In this document: one piece after another, positions 8,651-16,783 of the stretch
Numbering within the stretch: the stretch's first letter is position 1
Layout of the letters: every line of letters begins with the position of its first letter
Assembly (NCBI GenBank): GCA_028706255.1
Contig: JAQWBS010000006.1
Coordinates: 1 to 64,000, forward strand
Source of the DNA: Alphaproteobacteria bacterium
GTDB lineage: Bacteria > Pseudomonadota > Alphaproteobacteria > RF32 > CAG-239
Reading direction: 5' to 3'
DNA length: 64,000 nucleotides
Program-made: the position numbers and the translations under genes
Notes under the pieces: model-generated
What the model was told of the DNA's origin: nothing
Database searches by the model: none
Seen by the model: only the letters and a program-made list of their open reading frames with translations

Positions 8651-10198
8651 TTACGCCGCCTCCATAATTGAAATACATCTTGCCATTTCAAACAAATAAT
8701 CAAGATTATCAAACCGATACGAATCGAGTAAATCTTTGTTATTTTCTTCTAACTTTAGCTTTGGAGTTTGAAAATCAATGGATGGAAGCAGATAGTAGTC
8801 CAAAATATCATCATTATTTGAACACATTCGCACTGCTATGGTTATGTCCGGATTTAGTGATGTATCAAAACGGACTTTCCATCTATAAGCATTAGCTGAC
8901 GTTAATGTGCAACGGCAAATAACAATAGATACTGAAAACATGTCATTGATTATTAAAAGGCTCTTGTCATCATTAAATGTTACTTCTCCGCCGATGTTTA
9001 TGATATTATCTATTGTCTCTTGGATGCTATTGCCATGTAGTTCTCTCAAAACCTTATTGATTTCAACATATCTGTAATCACGATCCGGTGTATATCCAAC
9101 AAGTTGATATGCCCGTAACAAACCACCAAACCTCCCGCCATACGCAGAACTTGATGGCATATTCTCGGCTTCATCTATTACAATGGCAGATAAAAAACCT
9201 ATTTTATTATGTAATTCTTTTAACTTGTTCAACATTTCTTCATCACTAATTTTCCGGCTTCTGGCTGTAATAATGCCTTTAGCTATATAGAATGTGCCGG
9301 GATCAATTATTGCTTCAAATACACCGTCAGCTCTAACCCACATATCTTCAGGATTTTTGACCCTCTTTATTTTCAATTTGTATGAGATACGATTAAATAC
9401 ATTGTTACCAATGTACTTTTCATTGGTCAGAACTTGATGAACAGTACCTCTAGTCCATTCTCTATCTAAATCTGTTTTAATTCCTCGTCTATTTAGATTT
9501 TCTGCTATCTGTGATTCATTCATGCCTTCTTCAATAAAGACTTTATACATCCAACGAACGATTTTTTGTTCTTCCTCAGCTCCCGGAACTAAAATAACTC
9601 TATCAGTTTGTAAGCTTTTATGCTGTCCAATACTCAATTCTGATTTATGATTACCGTTTTCATCAATCAGCATTCTTCTCAAACCATATCCGGCGTAACC
9701 ACCTTGCTTGTAACCCATAGTAATGAGTCTTGACTGACCCGCAAACACTTTACAAGACAGTTCTCGACTATATTCGGCAGCCATCGTTCTTTTTACACCC
9801 TTAATAATTGTAGATACTGGGCTACCATCGTTTTCAAATTGTTCTGCGCAGTATTGAACTTTGATACCTGCTCTTTTACAAATATACTCATAATAGGCAC
9901 TTTCATCGGCATCTTGGAATCTACCCCAGCGAGTTATGTCCAATACCAAGATTGCTTTAAACTCTGCTGTTTTGTTCTCTACATCCTTAATCATTTGCTG
10001 TAGCTGTGCACGACCAGCAATGTTTAAACCGCTTTTACCCTCGTCAGCATAGGTTTTGATAATTTCATATCCATATTTGCTTGCATACTCACTAATAGAT
10101 GCCATTTGATTCTGAGGAGAATATTTTTGATGTTCTGTTGACATCCTTACATAAGCTGCTGCCTTTACTGGCATTTTATTAGCGTGTTCAAATAACAT
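8651..10198 (-). CDS. Large serine recombinase (element integrase)
   Basis: I choose the ATG at 10198 because GGAGAG lies just upstream; the ATG at 10213 has no such site. The 515-residue product has the resolvase domain with nucleophile Ser20 in AAAYVRMSTEHQ, then QNQMASI, LVLDITRWGRF and the Recombinase domain (GYGLRRMLI, then NLNRRGIKT and LTNEKYIGNNVF). A distinctive C-terminal region follows, with FLSAIVIDEAENMPSS, GGRFGGLLRAYQLVGYTP and DRDYRYVEINKVLR, which is not the usual zinc-ribbon/coiled-coil tail. It heads a three-gene unit with two ParB-like genes and is divergent from a small HTH gene. It probably moves this unit; its target is not known. Confidence 0.9.
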   Translation of the reverse strand: MLFEHANKMPVKAAAYVRMSTEHQKYSPQNQMASISEYASKYGYEIIKTYADEGKSGLNIAGRAQLQQMIKDVENKTAEFKAILVLDITRWGRFQDADESAYYEYICKRAGIKVQYCAEQFENDGSPVSTIIKGVKRTMAAEYSRELSCKVFAGQSRLITMGYKQGGYAGYGLRRMLIDENGNHKSELSIGQHKSLQTDRVILVPGAEEEQKIVRWMYKVFIEEGMNESQIAENLNRRGIKTDLDREWTRGTVHQVLTNEKYIGNNVFNRISYKLKIKRVKNPEDMWVRADGVFEAIIDPGTFYIAKGIITARSRKISDEEMLNKLKELHNKIGFLSAIVIDEAENMPSSSAYGGRFGGLLRAYQLVGYTPDRDYRYVEINKVLRELHGNSIQETIDNIINIGGEVTFNDDKSLLIINDMFSVSIVICRCTLTSANAYRWKVRFDTSLNPDITIAVRMCSNNDDILDYYLLPSIDFQTPKLKLEENNKDLLDSYRFDNLDYLFEMARCISIMEAA

Positions 10199-10306
10199 AT
10201 ACTCTCCTACCATCCGATCGAATTACTTAATTACAAAAAAATTATAGATTTGCCCTTTCTTTGAGCCGAAATTGGTCGGTTCTCATTTTTATAGAAAGGA
10301 TATAAA

Positions 10307-10582
10307 ATGTCTAACAAAAAGCATTCCCAAATCTGGGAAGAAAATAGTGTTGACAAGCATGATTTTTTAAATAACAAAGAATTGAGCAGAGCCATAATAA
10401 ATTTGCTGAAGCACAATCACCCAAATAAAACTGCTGAATGTGTTGCTGCAAACCTTAACTTTAAAATTAAACGAGTTCAAAACTGGATTTATATTGATAC
10501 AGGATTAACCGCTTTTGACTTATTAATGCTAATGCAAAAGTATGACTGCATAAAGAAAATGATTGTAAATTCTCTGAATTGA
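10307..10582 (+). CDS. Small HTH DNA-binding protein
   Basis: This 91-residue protein starts at an ATG preceded by AGAAAGGAT. The central part (KTAECVAANLNFKIKRVQNW, then GLTAFDLLMLMQKY) has the helix-turn-helix pattern of small alphaproteobacterial regulators in which a Thr-Ala-Glu-x-Val-Ala helix precedes the recognition helix. It is divergently oriented from the recombinase across a gap of about 110 bases, and TTCCCTGT repeats begin ten bases after its stop. A role as regulator or accessory factor of the recombinase unit is inferred from position only. Confidence 0.7.
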   Translation: MSNKKHSQIWEENSVDKHDFLNNKELSRAIINLLKHNHPNKTAECVAANLNFKIKRVQNWIYIDTGLTAFDLLMLMQKYDCIKKMIVNSLN

Positions 10583-10591
10583 GGAGAGGAC

Positions 10592-10739
10592 TTCCCTGTT
10601 ATAGAAAATTAATTCCCTGTTATTTTTATGGGAATTTTATAAGTGATTATCTCAGAAGCCCCATTGTGTGGGAGATACAGTAATAAATGAATTTTCACTA
10701 AACTGCTAAACATGGCGAAATTCCCTGTATTTTCCCTGT
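10592..10739 (+). repeat. Four TTCCCTGT repeats downstream of the HTH gene
   Basis: TTCCCTGT occurs at 10592-10599, 10613-10620, 10721-10728 and 10732-10739, each time followed by TAT, TATT or ATT-like bases. The second copy also faces an inverted ATGGGAA (about 10628-10634), making a small hairpin. The block lies between the HTH gene and the recombinase remnant, so candidate roles are recombinase crossover sites, ParB/HTH binding sites or a transcript processing site. The rest of 10583-11319 holds only the recombinase remnant and AT-rich spacer. Confidence 0.6.
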
Positions 10740-11069
10740 TATTGCTATTGGCTTCTGGGATGCATTACTACATATTTCTTTTGCACACAGCCAGAGTGGA
10801 CACAAGCCCATAGAGAGTAACTTCTCTATGGGCTTCCTCTTTGAAAAGACTACATTTTTTCCATCAAACTCTAGTTTCGAAAACAATATTTTCATTAGCT
10901 CTCGCTTTTCATCATTTTTCGAAACTTTAAATAATCTATCTACATTAATTATCAGGTTTACCAACACTTTACAAGCCATAAAGAAAACAGATGAAAGAAG
11001 TAATGTTTTAAATTTCATAATAAACACCTCAGCAAAAAAACACACACAATTAATATATGTCCAATGCAC
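10698..11069 (-). pseudogene. Remnant of a serine recombinase C-terminus
   Basis: The frame (up to 123 residues) has no catalytic domain. Its middle part, VDRLFKVSKNDEKRELMKIL followed by FSKLEFDGKNVVF, has the pattern of the C-terminal end of large serine recombinases, where a 'leader-kinase-like' spacing of Leu/Lys residues precedes an F-x-x-L-x-F-D-G turn. In-frame stops lie upstream, so only a fragment survives. Similarity is clear only for about 10790-11020; the coordinates give the whole frame. It probably marks an older integration at this end of the island. Confidence 0.45.
10804..10835. repeat. Perfect 13-bp inverted repeat
   Basis: AAGCCCATAGAGA (10804-10816) is perfectly complementary to TCTCTATGGGCTT (10823-10835), with a six-base loop. 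No T-run follows on either strand, so it is a poor candidate for an intrinsic terminator. It lies inside the recombinase remnant. Confidence 0.7.
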
Positions 11070-11260
11070 CAGTTTTCAACGTGACACCTCTCTTTTGATG
11101 TTTGCGTTTTCATCTCGATTATTGGCTCTCTATTTTGGAATTTATCCAAAAAACTATCTAAAGCCTAGGCTGACATAAGTTAAGAAAAGCTTTGCTAATA
11201 TAAGAAAAAGCCTCAAATATAACTAAAGTTAGGGAGAATCTGCTCAAAAAGCCCCCCCAA

Positions 11261-11291
11261 AAAAAAGCCTTTCTTTATGAAAGGCTTTTTT
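11261..11291 (-). terminator. Bidirectional terminator at the right border of the island
   Basis: AAAGCCTTTC (11264-11273) pairs with GAAAGGCTTT (11279-11288) around TTTAT, with A-runs on the left and T-runs on the right, so it can work on both strands. It lies about 30 bases beyond the stop of the DUF502 gene and ends the recJ-DUF502 transcript. Confidence 0.85.
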
Positions 11292-11319
11292 AATTTACTA
11301 AGATGATTAAACACACATT

Positions 11320-12027
11320 TTATTTTTTCTTTTTTTCTTCAGGAGAAACCACACCGCAAGAAATGATGAATTTTAGAGCATCTTCAACCGACATCTCAAC
11401 ATAAGTCACTTCTTTTTTGGGCACAAACACTAAAAAACCAGAGGTTGGGTTTGGAGTTGTTGGCACAAAAACATTGAGCATTTCTTCACCAGAAACCTCT
11501 GATACCTTACTCTTATTTTCCCCACTTAAGAAACCATAAATCCAAATGCCTTTTCTTGGATATTCAAACAACACAACTTGTTTGAAAGAATCATTTTTGC
11601 TGGAAAGAAACGTTTCAAAAACTTGTTTTAATAAAGAATAAACTGAAGAGATGAGTGGCATTTTATAAACCATCCATTCTCCAAGTTTTAAGAAAAATCT
11701 GCCCACAAACCCTGCTGCAAACATTCCGACCAAAATAAAGGTCAAGAGCATAATGATAATTCCCAAGCCGGGGATTGTCACGGGCACAAGCTCTGCATAT
11801 TCCTGTGGTACAAGCCCATCAATGAGTTTATAAACACTAACATCTGTCCACATCACAAATTTATATGCTAAATAAAGCGTAATGGCGACAGGGGCTGTCA
11901 CTAAAATTCCCGTAAAGAAATAAGCTCTGATTTTTGCACCCAAACGCATAAACACAGCTTTTTCTTTTTCATGAATTTTTTTTCTAATTTCTTTAATTCT
12001 GACAGCTCTTTCTTTCACATCATTCAT
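11320..12027 (-). CDS. DUF502 family inner-membrane protein
   Basis: The 235-residue protein starts at the ATG at 12027, with GAGGATAAG upstream, four bases after the recJ stop. It has two membrane segments, about residues 32-55 and 75-105, then the conserved DUF502 block around PLISSVYSLLKQVFETFLS and a soluble C-terminus with VFVPTTPNPTSGFLVFVP. The family is widespread in proteobacteria and has no firmly known function. It is often found beside recJ or recG in alphaproteobacteria, as here, and is probably cotranscribed with recJ. The lysine-rich tail (EEKKKK) is unremarkable. Confidence 0.88.
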   Translation of the reverse strand: MNDVKERAVRIKEIRKKIHEKEKAVFMRLGAKIRAYFFTGILVTAPVAITLYLAYKFVMWTDVSVYKLIDGLVPQEYAELVPVTIPGLGIIIMLLTFILVGMFAAGFVGRFFLKLGEWMVYKMPLISSVYSLLKQVFETFLSSKNDSFKQVVLFEYPRKGIWIYGFLSGENKSKVSEVSGEEMLNVFVPTTPNPTSGFLVFVPKKEVTYVEMSVEDALKFIISCGVVSPEEKKKK

Positions 12028-12031
12028 CAAC

Positions 12032-13789
12032 TTATCCTCTTGTTATATCTTCAATAAAAAACTTCACTGAATTTCTTCCTTGCCATGTGTCTTTTCTCAG
12101 TGTTCCTAAAACATCAAACACATTGCCTTTTTCATTTAACAAAGCATGTCCAACTTCAGTGTCTGCCATTCTAAATGCCATGGCACTCAAATTTCCGCCC
12201 TTGACTGAGGTTAAAGAACATCTGATATGCCCACTGCCCACAACAGAAGCATATGAAACTTTAACATTCTTAATCACCAATTTTGGTTCAGGATTATTTG
12301 CTCCAAATGGCTCAAGAACTTGCATTTTCTCTGCCATTTCAACCGTAGCCCCATCTATGTCAACAACGCCGTCATATTCAATTACAGGCACAATTTCCTC
12401 TTCACCAAGTTTTGCTTTCACATATTCTCCGACAAATTTTTGAAAACTTGGAATTTGCTCTTCAGTTAAAGAAAAACCTGCTGCCATATAGTGTCCGCCA
12501 CCTTTGATGATGACGCCTTTTTCTTTGGCAGAGATAATCAACGCTCCTAAATCCACCCCACTAATTGACCTTGCAGAACCTTTAACTTCATCTTCTTCAA
12601 TGGACATCACAAAAGACGGCACATTATATCTTTCTTTCAGTTTTCCAGCAACAATCCCTATCACGCCCTGATGCCAATCGTGACCATAAACAAATGCCAT
12701 TGGAAATTCTTGTGGCACGGATTCCAACTGTTCAATTGCATTCAGCAGAACATATGCCTCAATTTCTTTACGTTGAACATTAAATTCATCAAGTTCTTCT
12801 GCAAGTTTTATTGCCTTTTTCTCATCTCTGGAACAAAGGAGTTCATTTGCTTTGAAAGATTTTCCAACCCTTCCCCCTGCATTAATGCGAGGACCTAACA
12901 TATATCCCAAATGAAAGGAGGTTGGCATCTCAGAAATATTTGCCTTATCTATGAGCGATTTTAGACCAATGTTTTCCCTTTTGGCAATTACCTTCAAGCC
13001 TTGCTTAACGAACGCACGATTAAGCCCCACCAGAGGCACGACATCGCAAACCGTTCCCAAAGCCACTAAGTCAAGAAACTTCATCAAATTTGGTTCTGGT
13101 CGGTTATTAAAGAAGCCTCTTGCTCTCAATTCTCGATTAATGGCAACCAAAGTCATAAAGACAACGCCAACCGCAGCAAGAAATTTGAGATATTCCACAT
13201 GGTTTTCTTCATCAAGACGCTTCGGATTAACCAATGCGTAAACCTCAGGGAGTTTCACTTCTGCCTCATGGTGGTCAAGCACAATTACTTCAAAGCCTTT
13301 TTCTTTGGCATAGGCAAAAGGTTCAAACGCTGTTGTGCCACAATCGGTGGTGACGACGAAGTCAATGCCCAAAGCAGAAAATTTATCAAAGGCAAATTTG
13401 CTTGGACCGTATCCCTCTTCTCTTTCAGGAATATGTACTTCAACCTTTTTGCCTAAATCTTCGAGATATAATCTTAAAATCGCAGAAGAAGTTGCTCCAT
13501 CAACATCATAGTCGCCAATGATACCAACTGTTTTTTCAGACATTACCACATCGGCAATTTTCTGGGTGGCTTTGCTCATATCCTTTAAAATGGTTGGGTC
13601 TGGCATAAGGTTTTGAAGTCTTGGGTCTAAGAAATCTTCAACTTCTTCTAACCCAATCCCTCGAGAAGAGATAATTTTTGAAACGACAAAAGGCAGAGCA
13701 TATTTTTGATATATCACTTCTGCCTTACGTTCATCGGAAGCAATTTGCTTCCATATGTTTCCACCTAAAGATTTCTCAGTTAAATTCAC
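12032..13789 (-). CDS. recJ: Single-stranded-DNA-specific exonuclease RecJ
   Basis: RecJ degrades single-stranded DNA 5' to 3' in recombination (RecFOR pathway), mismatch and base-excision repair. The 585-residue protein has the DHH-family motifs in order: GDYDVDG (residues 92-98), TTDCG (147-151), DHHEA (172-176), then the DHHA1 half with GGGHYMAAGFSL at about residue 420 and the C-terminal OB-like domain. Length is normal. The start is GTG at 13789, preceded by AGGATTT; the upstream OmpA-type gene ends 18 bases before. It probably forms an operon with the DUF502 gene. Confidence 0.95.
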   Translation of the reverse strand: MNLTEKSLGGNIWKQIASDERKAEVIYQKYALPFVVSKIISSRGIGLEEVEDFLDPRLQNLMPDPTILKDMSKATQKIADVVMSEKTVGIIGDYDVDGATSSAILRLYLEDLGKKVEVHIPEREEGYGPSKFAFDKFSALGIDFVVTTDCGTTAFEPFAYAKEKGFEVIVLDHHEAEVKLPEVYALVNPKRLDEENHVEYLKFLAAVGVVFMTLVAINRELRARGFFNNRPEPNLMKFLDLVALGTVCDVVPLVGLNRAFVKQGLKVIAKRENIGLKSLIDKANISEMPTSFHLGYMLGPRINAGGRVGKSFKANELLCSRDEKKAIKLAEELDEFNVQRKEIEAYVLLNAIEQLESVPQEFPMAFVYGHDWHQGVIGIVAGKLKERYNVPSFVMSIEEDEVKGSARSISGVDLGALIISAKEKGVIIKGGGHYMAAGFSLTEEQIPSFQKFVGEYVKAKLGEEEIVPVIEYDGVVDIDGATVEMAEKMQVLEPFGANNPEPKLVIKNVKVSYASVVGSGHIRCSLTSVKGGNLSAMAFRMADTEVGHALLNEKGNVFDVLGTLRKDTWQGRNSVKFFIEDITRG

Positions 13790-13806
13790 AAAAAATCCTC
13801 AAAAAA

Positions 13807-14640
13807 TTAGTAACCAATATAAACTTCAACACGACGGTTTAGTCTTTCGCCTTCAGGCATCACTTCTAAATATGCAGGTCTAGAATCTGAAAGTGCTTCA
13901 ACCAAAACACGATCAGACTTCAAGCCAGACTTCACCAAAGCTTCAGCAACTGCTTCAGCACGAGCAAGTGAAACTTTGAAGTTTGTCATTTTATGTGTGA
14001 CATAGTCTGTGTCAGAAGTTCTGCTTGAAGAATAGCCCAAGACATAAATTGTTGCTTTTTTCTCTTTAGCAATTTTGACAATTTCTCTAATTTTCTTTCT
14101 ATCTTGAGGTTGAATTTGTGAGCCACCATTTGGAAAATAGAAAGTGTCTAATTGATAGGTCACACTAGGTTCTGTAAAGGCTTTTTCTTCCTCAGGAGCA
14201 ACCGAAACAGCAACTTCTTCTAAAACAACAGAACTTGTTGATTTTGTTTCAACAACCGTTTCATCAACTTCTTCATAAAGTTTCAATGATGTTTTTGAAG
14301 GATTTTTTCTCAAAGAAACATCTTGTGCCTTTTTGCTTTTTTCTTTCAAAATGGGTTTAATTTTCAAAGGTTTTTCACCTTCAACTGTTTTTTCTTCCAT
14401 CGGATGAGCTGCTGCAATAATGACTGTTCCATCTTCATCAACCGCAACATCAGCAAGATTTTGGCTGATATCAACTTCAACCATTTCCTCTTGCACCAAC
14501 GGTTCGCTTTGTTCAGCCACAATTTTATCAGCCGAAGCATCGCTTCCTGCTCTGAGTTCTGGAAATTTTGCATCTTCTGAACAAGCTGTTAATAAGGTTG
14601 TTCCAACCAATAATAAAAAGAAATTTTTAGCTAAAGACAT
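13807..14640 (-). CDS. OmpA-domain lipoprotein
   Basis: A 277-residue lipoprotein with signal and lipobox LLTAC, cysteine at residue 20. The middle region, about 25-170, is acidic and low-complexity. The C-terminal 100 residues form an OmpA-like peptidoglycan-binding domain: FYFPNGGSQIQPQDRKKI, then IYVLGYSSSRT, then KVSLARAEAVAEALVKSG and the final RRVEVYIGY. It should anchor the outer membrane to peptidoglycan. The order OmpA-recJ-DUF502 on one strand suggests cotranscription, with 18 bases between this gene and recJ. Confidence 0.88.
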   Translation of the reverse strand: MSLAKNFFLLLVGTTLLTACSEDAKFPELRAGSDASADKIVAEQSEPLVQEEMVEVDISQNLADVAVDEDGTVIIAAAHPMEEKTVEGEKPLKIKPILKEKSKKAQDVSLRKNPSKTSLKLYEEVDETVVETKSTSSVVLEEVAVSVAPEEEKAFTEPSVTYQLDTFYFPNGGSQIQPQDRKKIREIVKIAKEKKATIYVLGYSSSRTSDTDYVTHKMTNFKVSLARAEAVAEALVKSGLKSDRVLVEALSDSRPAYLEVMPEGERLNRRVEVYIGY

Positions 14641-14842
14641 TTCATTAAACCTTTATAAAGAAATCATTTTCATAAATATTTACTTCAAAATATATTATTA
14701 AGGGGCAATATACAAGCGTAAAAAGCAATTAGAAACAAAAAACTTAGTTATTCTTATTAAAACAAAAATTTTTGTTGAAAAATAAGAGAATGAATATAAG
14801 ATATATATAGTTGGATTTTCATAATTTTCTAAGGAGATAGAG

Positions 14843-15340
14843 ATGTCTAAGGTTTTAAAACTTCTATTTGTATGTTTATTGATTGTTGCTTGCAACCAAG
14901 ATCAAAGAACATATAATTTCACCATTGTCACAACTGATGGAAAAGTGAACTATAAACTTAAAAATGCACAAACTTCTGAGGAAATGGAAAAGGGGTTGAT
15001 GTTCATTGATAAGCTCCCTGAAGATGAAGGCATGATTTTTGACGTCAGAGGTTATGAAAACATTGCAATGTGGATGAAAAACACGCAAATTCCGCTTGAT
15101 ATGATTTTCTCTGATGCTTCTGGAAAAGTTGTTTGGATTTATGAAAACGCTATTCCAATGTCTGAAGAATATATTGTTCCACCTGAAGAAGTTTCCTTTG
15201 TTGTTGAAGTTAATGGCGGTCAAGTAGCAAAATATAAAGTTAAACTTGGAGATACTTTGAAACACGAATTCTTCAAAAACTTTGAAAAAGCTAAGGAAAG
15301 ATTCGAAGTAGCAAAAGAAAAAGTGGCTGAGGAAATTTAA
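14843..15340 (+). CDS. DUF192 family lipoprotein
   Basis: A 165-residue protein starting at an ATG with AAGGAGAT upstream. Signal sequence and lipobox LLIVAC place the lipidated cysteine at residue 17. The body is a DUF192 domain: EKGLMF, then MIFDV, MWMKNTQIPLDMIFSD, and FVVEVNGGQ. The family is common in archaea and proteobacteria, usually exported, with unknown function. It is divergent from the OmpA-type gene, with a 200-base AT-rich region between that probably holds both promoters. A terminator follows directly. Confidence 0.88.
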   Translation: MSKVLKLLFVCLLIVACNQDQRTYNFTIVTTDGKVNYKLKNAQTSEEMEKGLMFIDKLPEDEGMIFDVRGYENIAMWMKNTQIPLDMIFSDASGKVVWIYENAIPMSEEYIVPPEEVSFVVEVNGGQVAKYKVKLGDTLKHEFFKNFEKAKERFEVAKEKVAEEI

Positions 15341-15365
15341 TCTTAAGTCAATCTCGCACTTTTTG

Positions 15366-15396
15366 AAAAACCATCGTTCAAACGGTGGTTTTTTTG
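15366..15396 (+). terminator. Terminator after the DUF192 gene
   Basis: AACCATCGT pairs with ACGGTGGTT (one G-T pair) around TCAA, and seven Ts follow. Confidence 0.8.
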
Positions 15397-15464
15397 TTTT
15401 TCTGATAAATTAGATTAATTCTTTCCAATATTTATACTCTGTTGCTTTTTTCCTCTCTTATAAC

Positions 15465-15600
15465 CTTCCTCTTTCTCATTCAAAATCACTGCAATAAAAG
15501 TTTCATAATTTTGTGACTCATTTTTTCTTGCAAAAAAAAAAAAAGAATTATCATAGGTTGTATAAAAAGAATTTTTCTTACAACTATGAGGAGTCGTGTC
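15465..15600 (+). promoter_or_regulatory. Conserved promoter and 5' leader, copy 1
   Basis: About 135 bases are nearly identical to 36465-36600. They include a shared GCAATAAAAGTTTCATAATTTT block, TTGCAA (15528-15533) running into a tract of 13 As (15532-15544), and TATCAT (15549-15554) as possible -10 with a short 15-base spacer. A hairpin then forms from ATAGGTTGTA (15553-15562) and TACAACTAT (15579-15587). GAGGAG (15588-15593) sits right after the stem, eight bases before the ATG. The A-tract lies between the presumed -35 and -10, so a change in its length would alter promoter spacing. Confidence 0.65.
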
Positions 15601-16722
15601 ATGAAGAAATCATATTTCATCTTTTTGGGAGCTTTTTTACTCTTTTGTGCAAGCTTCACCTTAACTTACGATGCCTTCGCTGGGGTTTATTTTATCACAA
15701 AGCCCAACGAAACAATTAATGGGACAAATAATAAGCCCTGTCAAATCATGGGTTTTAAAGTTCTTGCTGAGGAATGTCAAGACGGACAAAAACTATTTGA
15801 TAAATGTCCAACAGGAGATTTTTATAAAACTTGCCGATGTGAAACTGAAAAGCTAACTTACACTACAGAAAACTGTACAAAAAAAGATAGCAAGAAAGAA
15901 CTTAGTGGAGCATCGTGTAAAGATATATATTTTGAAAAATGTGAATGTAAAGCTCAATACAAATATACTGCTGCAGATTGTGCAAAAGATGGAAAGATAC
16001 AAGACACTGACCAATGTGATGGGAAATCAACAGCTTGTGTTTGCGATTCAAAATACCAATATAGTGCTTCAAACTGCACAGCAAACTTAGGTGGTGGATC
16101 TTGTGGCGGAAAATATGAAACTTGTTCTTGCCCTTCTAATTACTCATCTTGTAGTTGTGGCGGATATAGTGGCGAATGTACGTTAAATGGGGTGACAAAA
16201 TACCGCTACTGTAATTCTTGTTGTAGTGACAGCTGTTCTTCAGGAAGTACTTGGGTTTCTTGTTCAGGAAGTGAAACCAAAACATATACTGGTGAAACGG
16301 AATGTGGTAGCAGTTGTTATAAATGCGTGAATGATACTTGTTCATCAGGAAGTAAATCTTCACCTTGCAGAAGCGACCAAAATCCGAAACAAGTTTCGAC
16401 AACAGGCGCCGGAACAGCCTGTTATAGTACAGATAGTAGCACATGTACCTGTAAAGAAATTTATGCTGGAACACAAAGCTATAAAGGTTGGTGTGACTTT
16501 ATTGGAGGAACTGAGTCTGGGAAAGGCGTTTATAAAACAATCTGGTGCGGAAAACAATATAAGATGTGTGACGATGGAACTCCTGTAAGTAAATCGTGGC
16601 ATGAATCAACAAAAGTCACGAAGAGGTTTTCAACCGTAGATTCAAGTGGAAATCTCAGATATGAAGCACAAACTGAATGTGAAGATTATAGAGCGACAAG
16701 AGAGCAATGGTGCTACGACTAA
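15601..16722 (+). CDS. Secreted cysteine-rich repeat protein, copy 1
   Basis: The start is the ATG at 15601, after GAGGAG; an in-frame ATG 15 bases earlier overlaps the ribosome-binding site. The 373-residue product has a signal peptide (MKKSYFIFLGAFLLF..., about 27 residues ending DAFA). The mature part carries imperfect repeats of about 30-35 residues with the core Y-x-Y-(T/S)-A-x-(D/N)-C...G-x-(S)-C...C-x-C, then Cys/Ser/Gly-rich stretches with CSSGS repeats. The regular cysteines suggest a disulfide-stabilised surface or secreted protein. I do not recognise a named family. A paralogue at 36601 shares the upstream region and signal peptide but diverges afterwards. Confidence 0.85.
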   Translation: MKKSYFIFLGAFLLFCASFTLTYDAFAGVYFITKPNETINGTNNKPCQIMGFKVLAEECQDGQKLFDKCPTGDFYKTCRCETEKLTYTTENCTKKDSKKELSGASCKDIYFEKCECKAQYKYTAADCAKDGKIQDTDQCDGKSTACVCDSKYQYSASNCTANLGGGSCGGKYETCSCPSNYSSCSCGGYSGECTLNGVTKYRYCNSCCSDSCSSGSTWVSCSGSETKTYTGETECGSSCYKCVNDTCSSGSKSSPCRSDQNPKQVSTTGAGTACYSTDSSTCTCKEIYAGTQSYKGWCDFIGGTESGKGVYKTIWCGKQYKMCDDGTPVSKSWHESTKVTKRFSTVDSSGNLRYEAQTECEDYRATREQWCYD

Positions 16723-16735
16723 GACAATTCCTCAC

Positions 16736-16771
16736 AAAAAGAAAGCCCCTCGTTTGAAGGGCTTTCTTTTT
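16736..16771. terminator. Bidirectional terminator
   Basis: AAAAAGAAAGCCC (16736-16748) pairs with GGGCTTTCTTTTT (16759-16771). It separates the convergent Cys-rich and pepA genes and serves both. Confidence 0.88.
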
Positions 16772-16783
16772 GTTCCGATAAGC

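Noticed and set aside
3162-10800. CAGCCA at the tRNA-Gln end and again near 10787 as an att pair
   Set aside because: Only about six to nine bases match (CACCCCAGCCA versus CACACAGCCA). This is expected by chance, and serine recombinases seldom use tRNA ends.
10804-10835. Perfect inverted repeat as an intrinsic terminator
   Set aside because: No T-run follows on either strand and it lies inside a former coding region.
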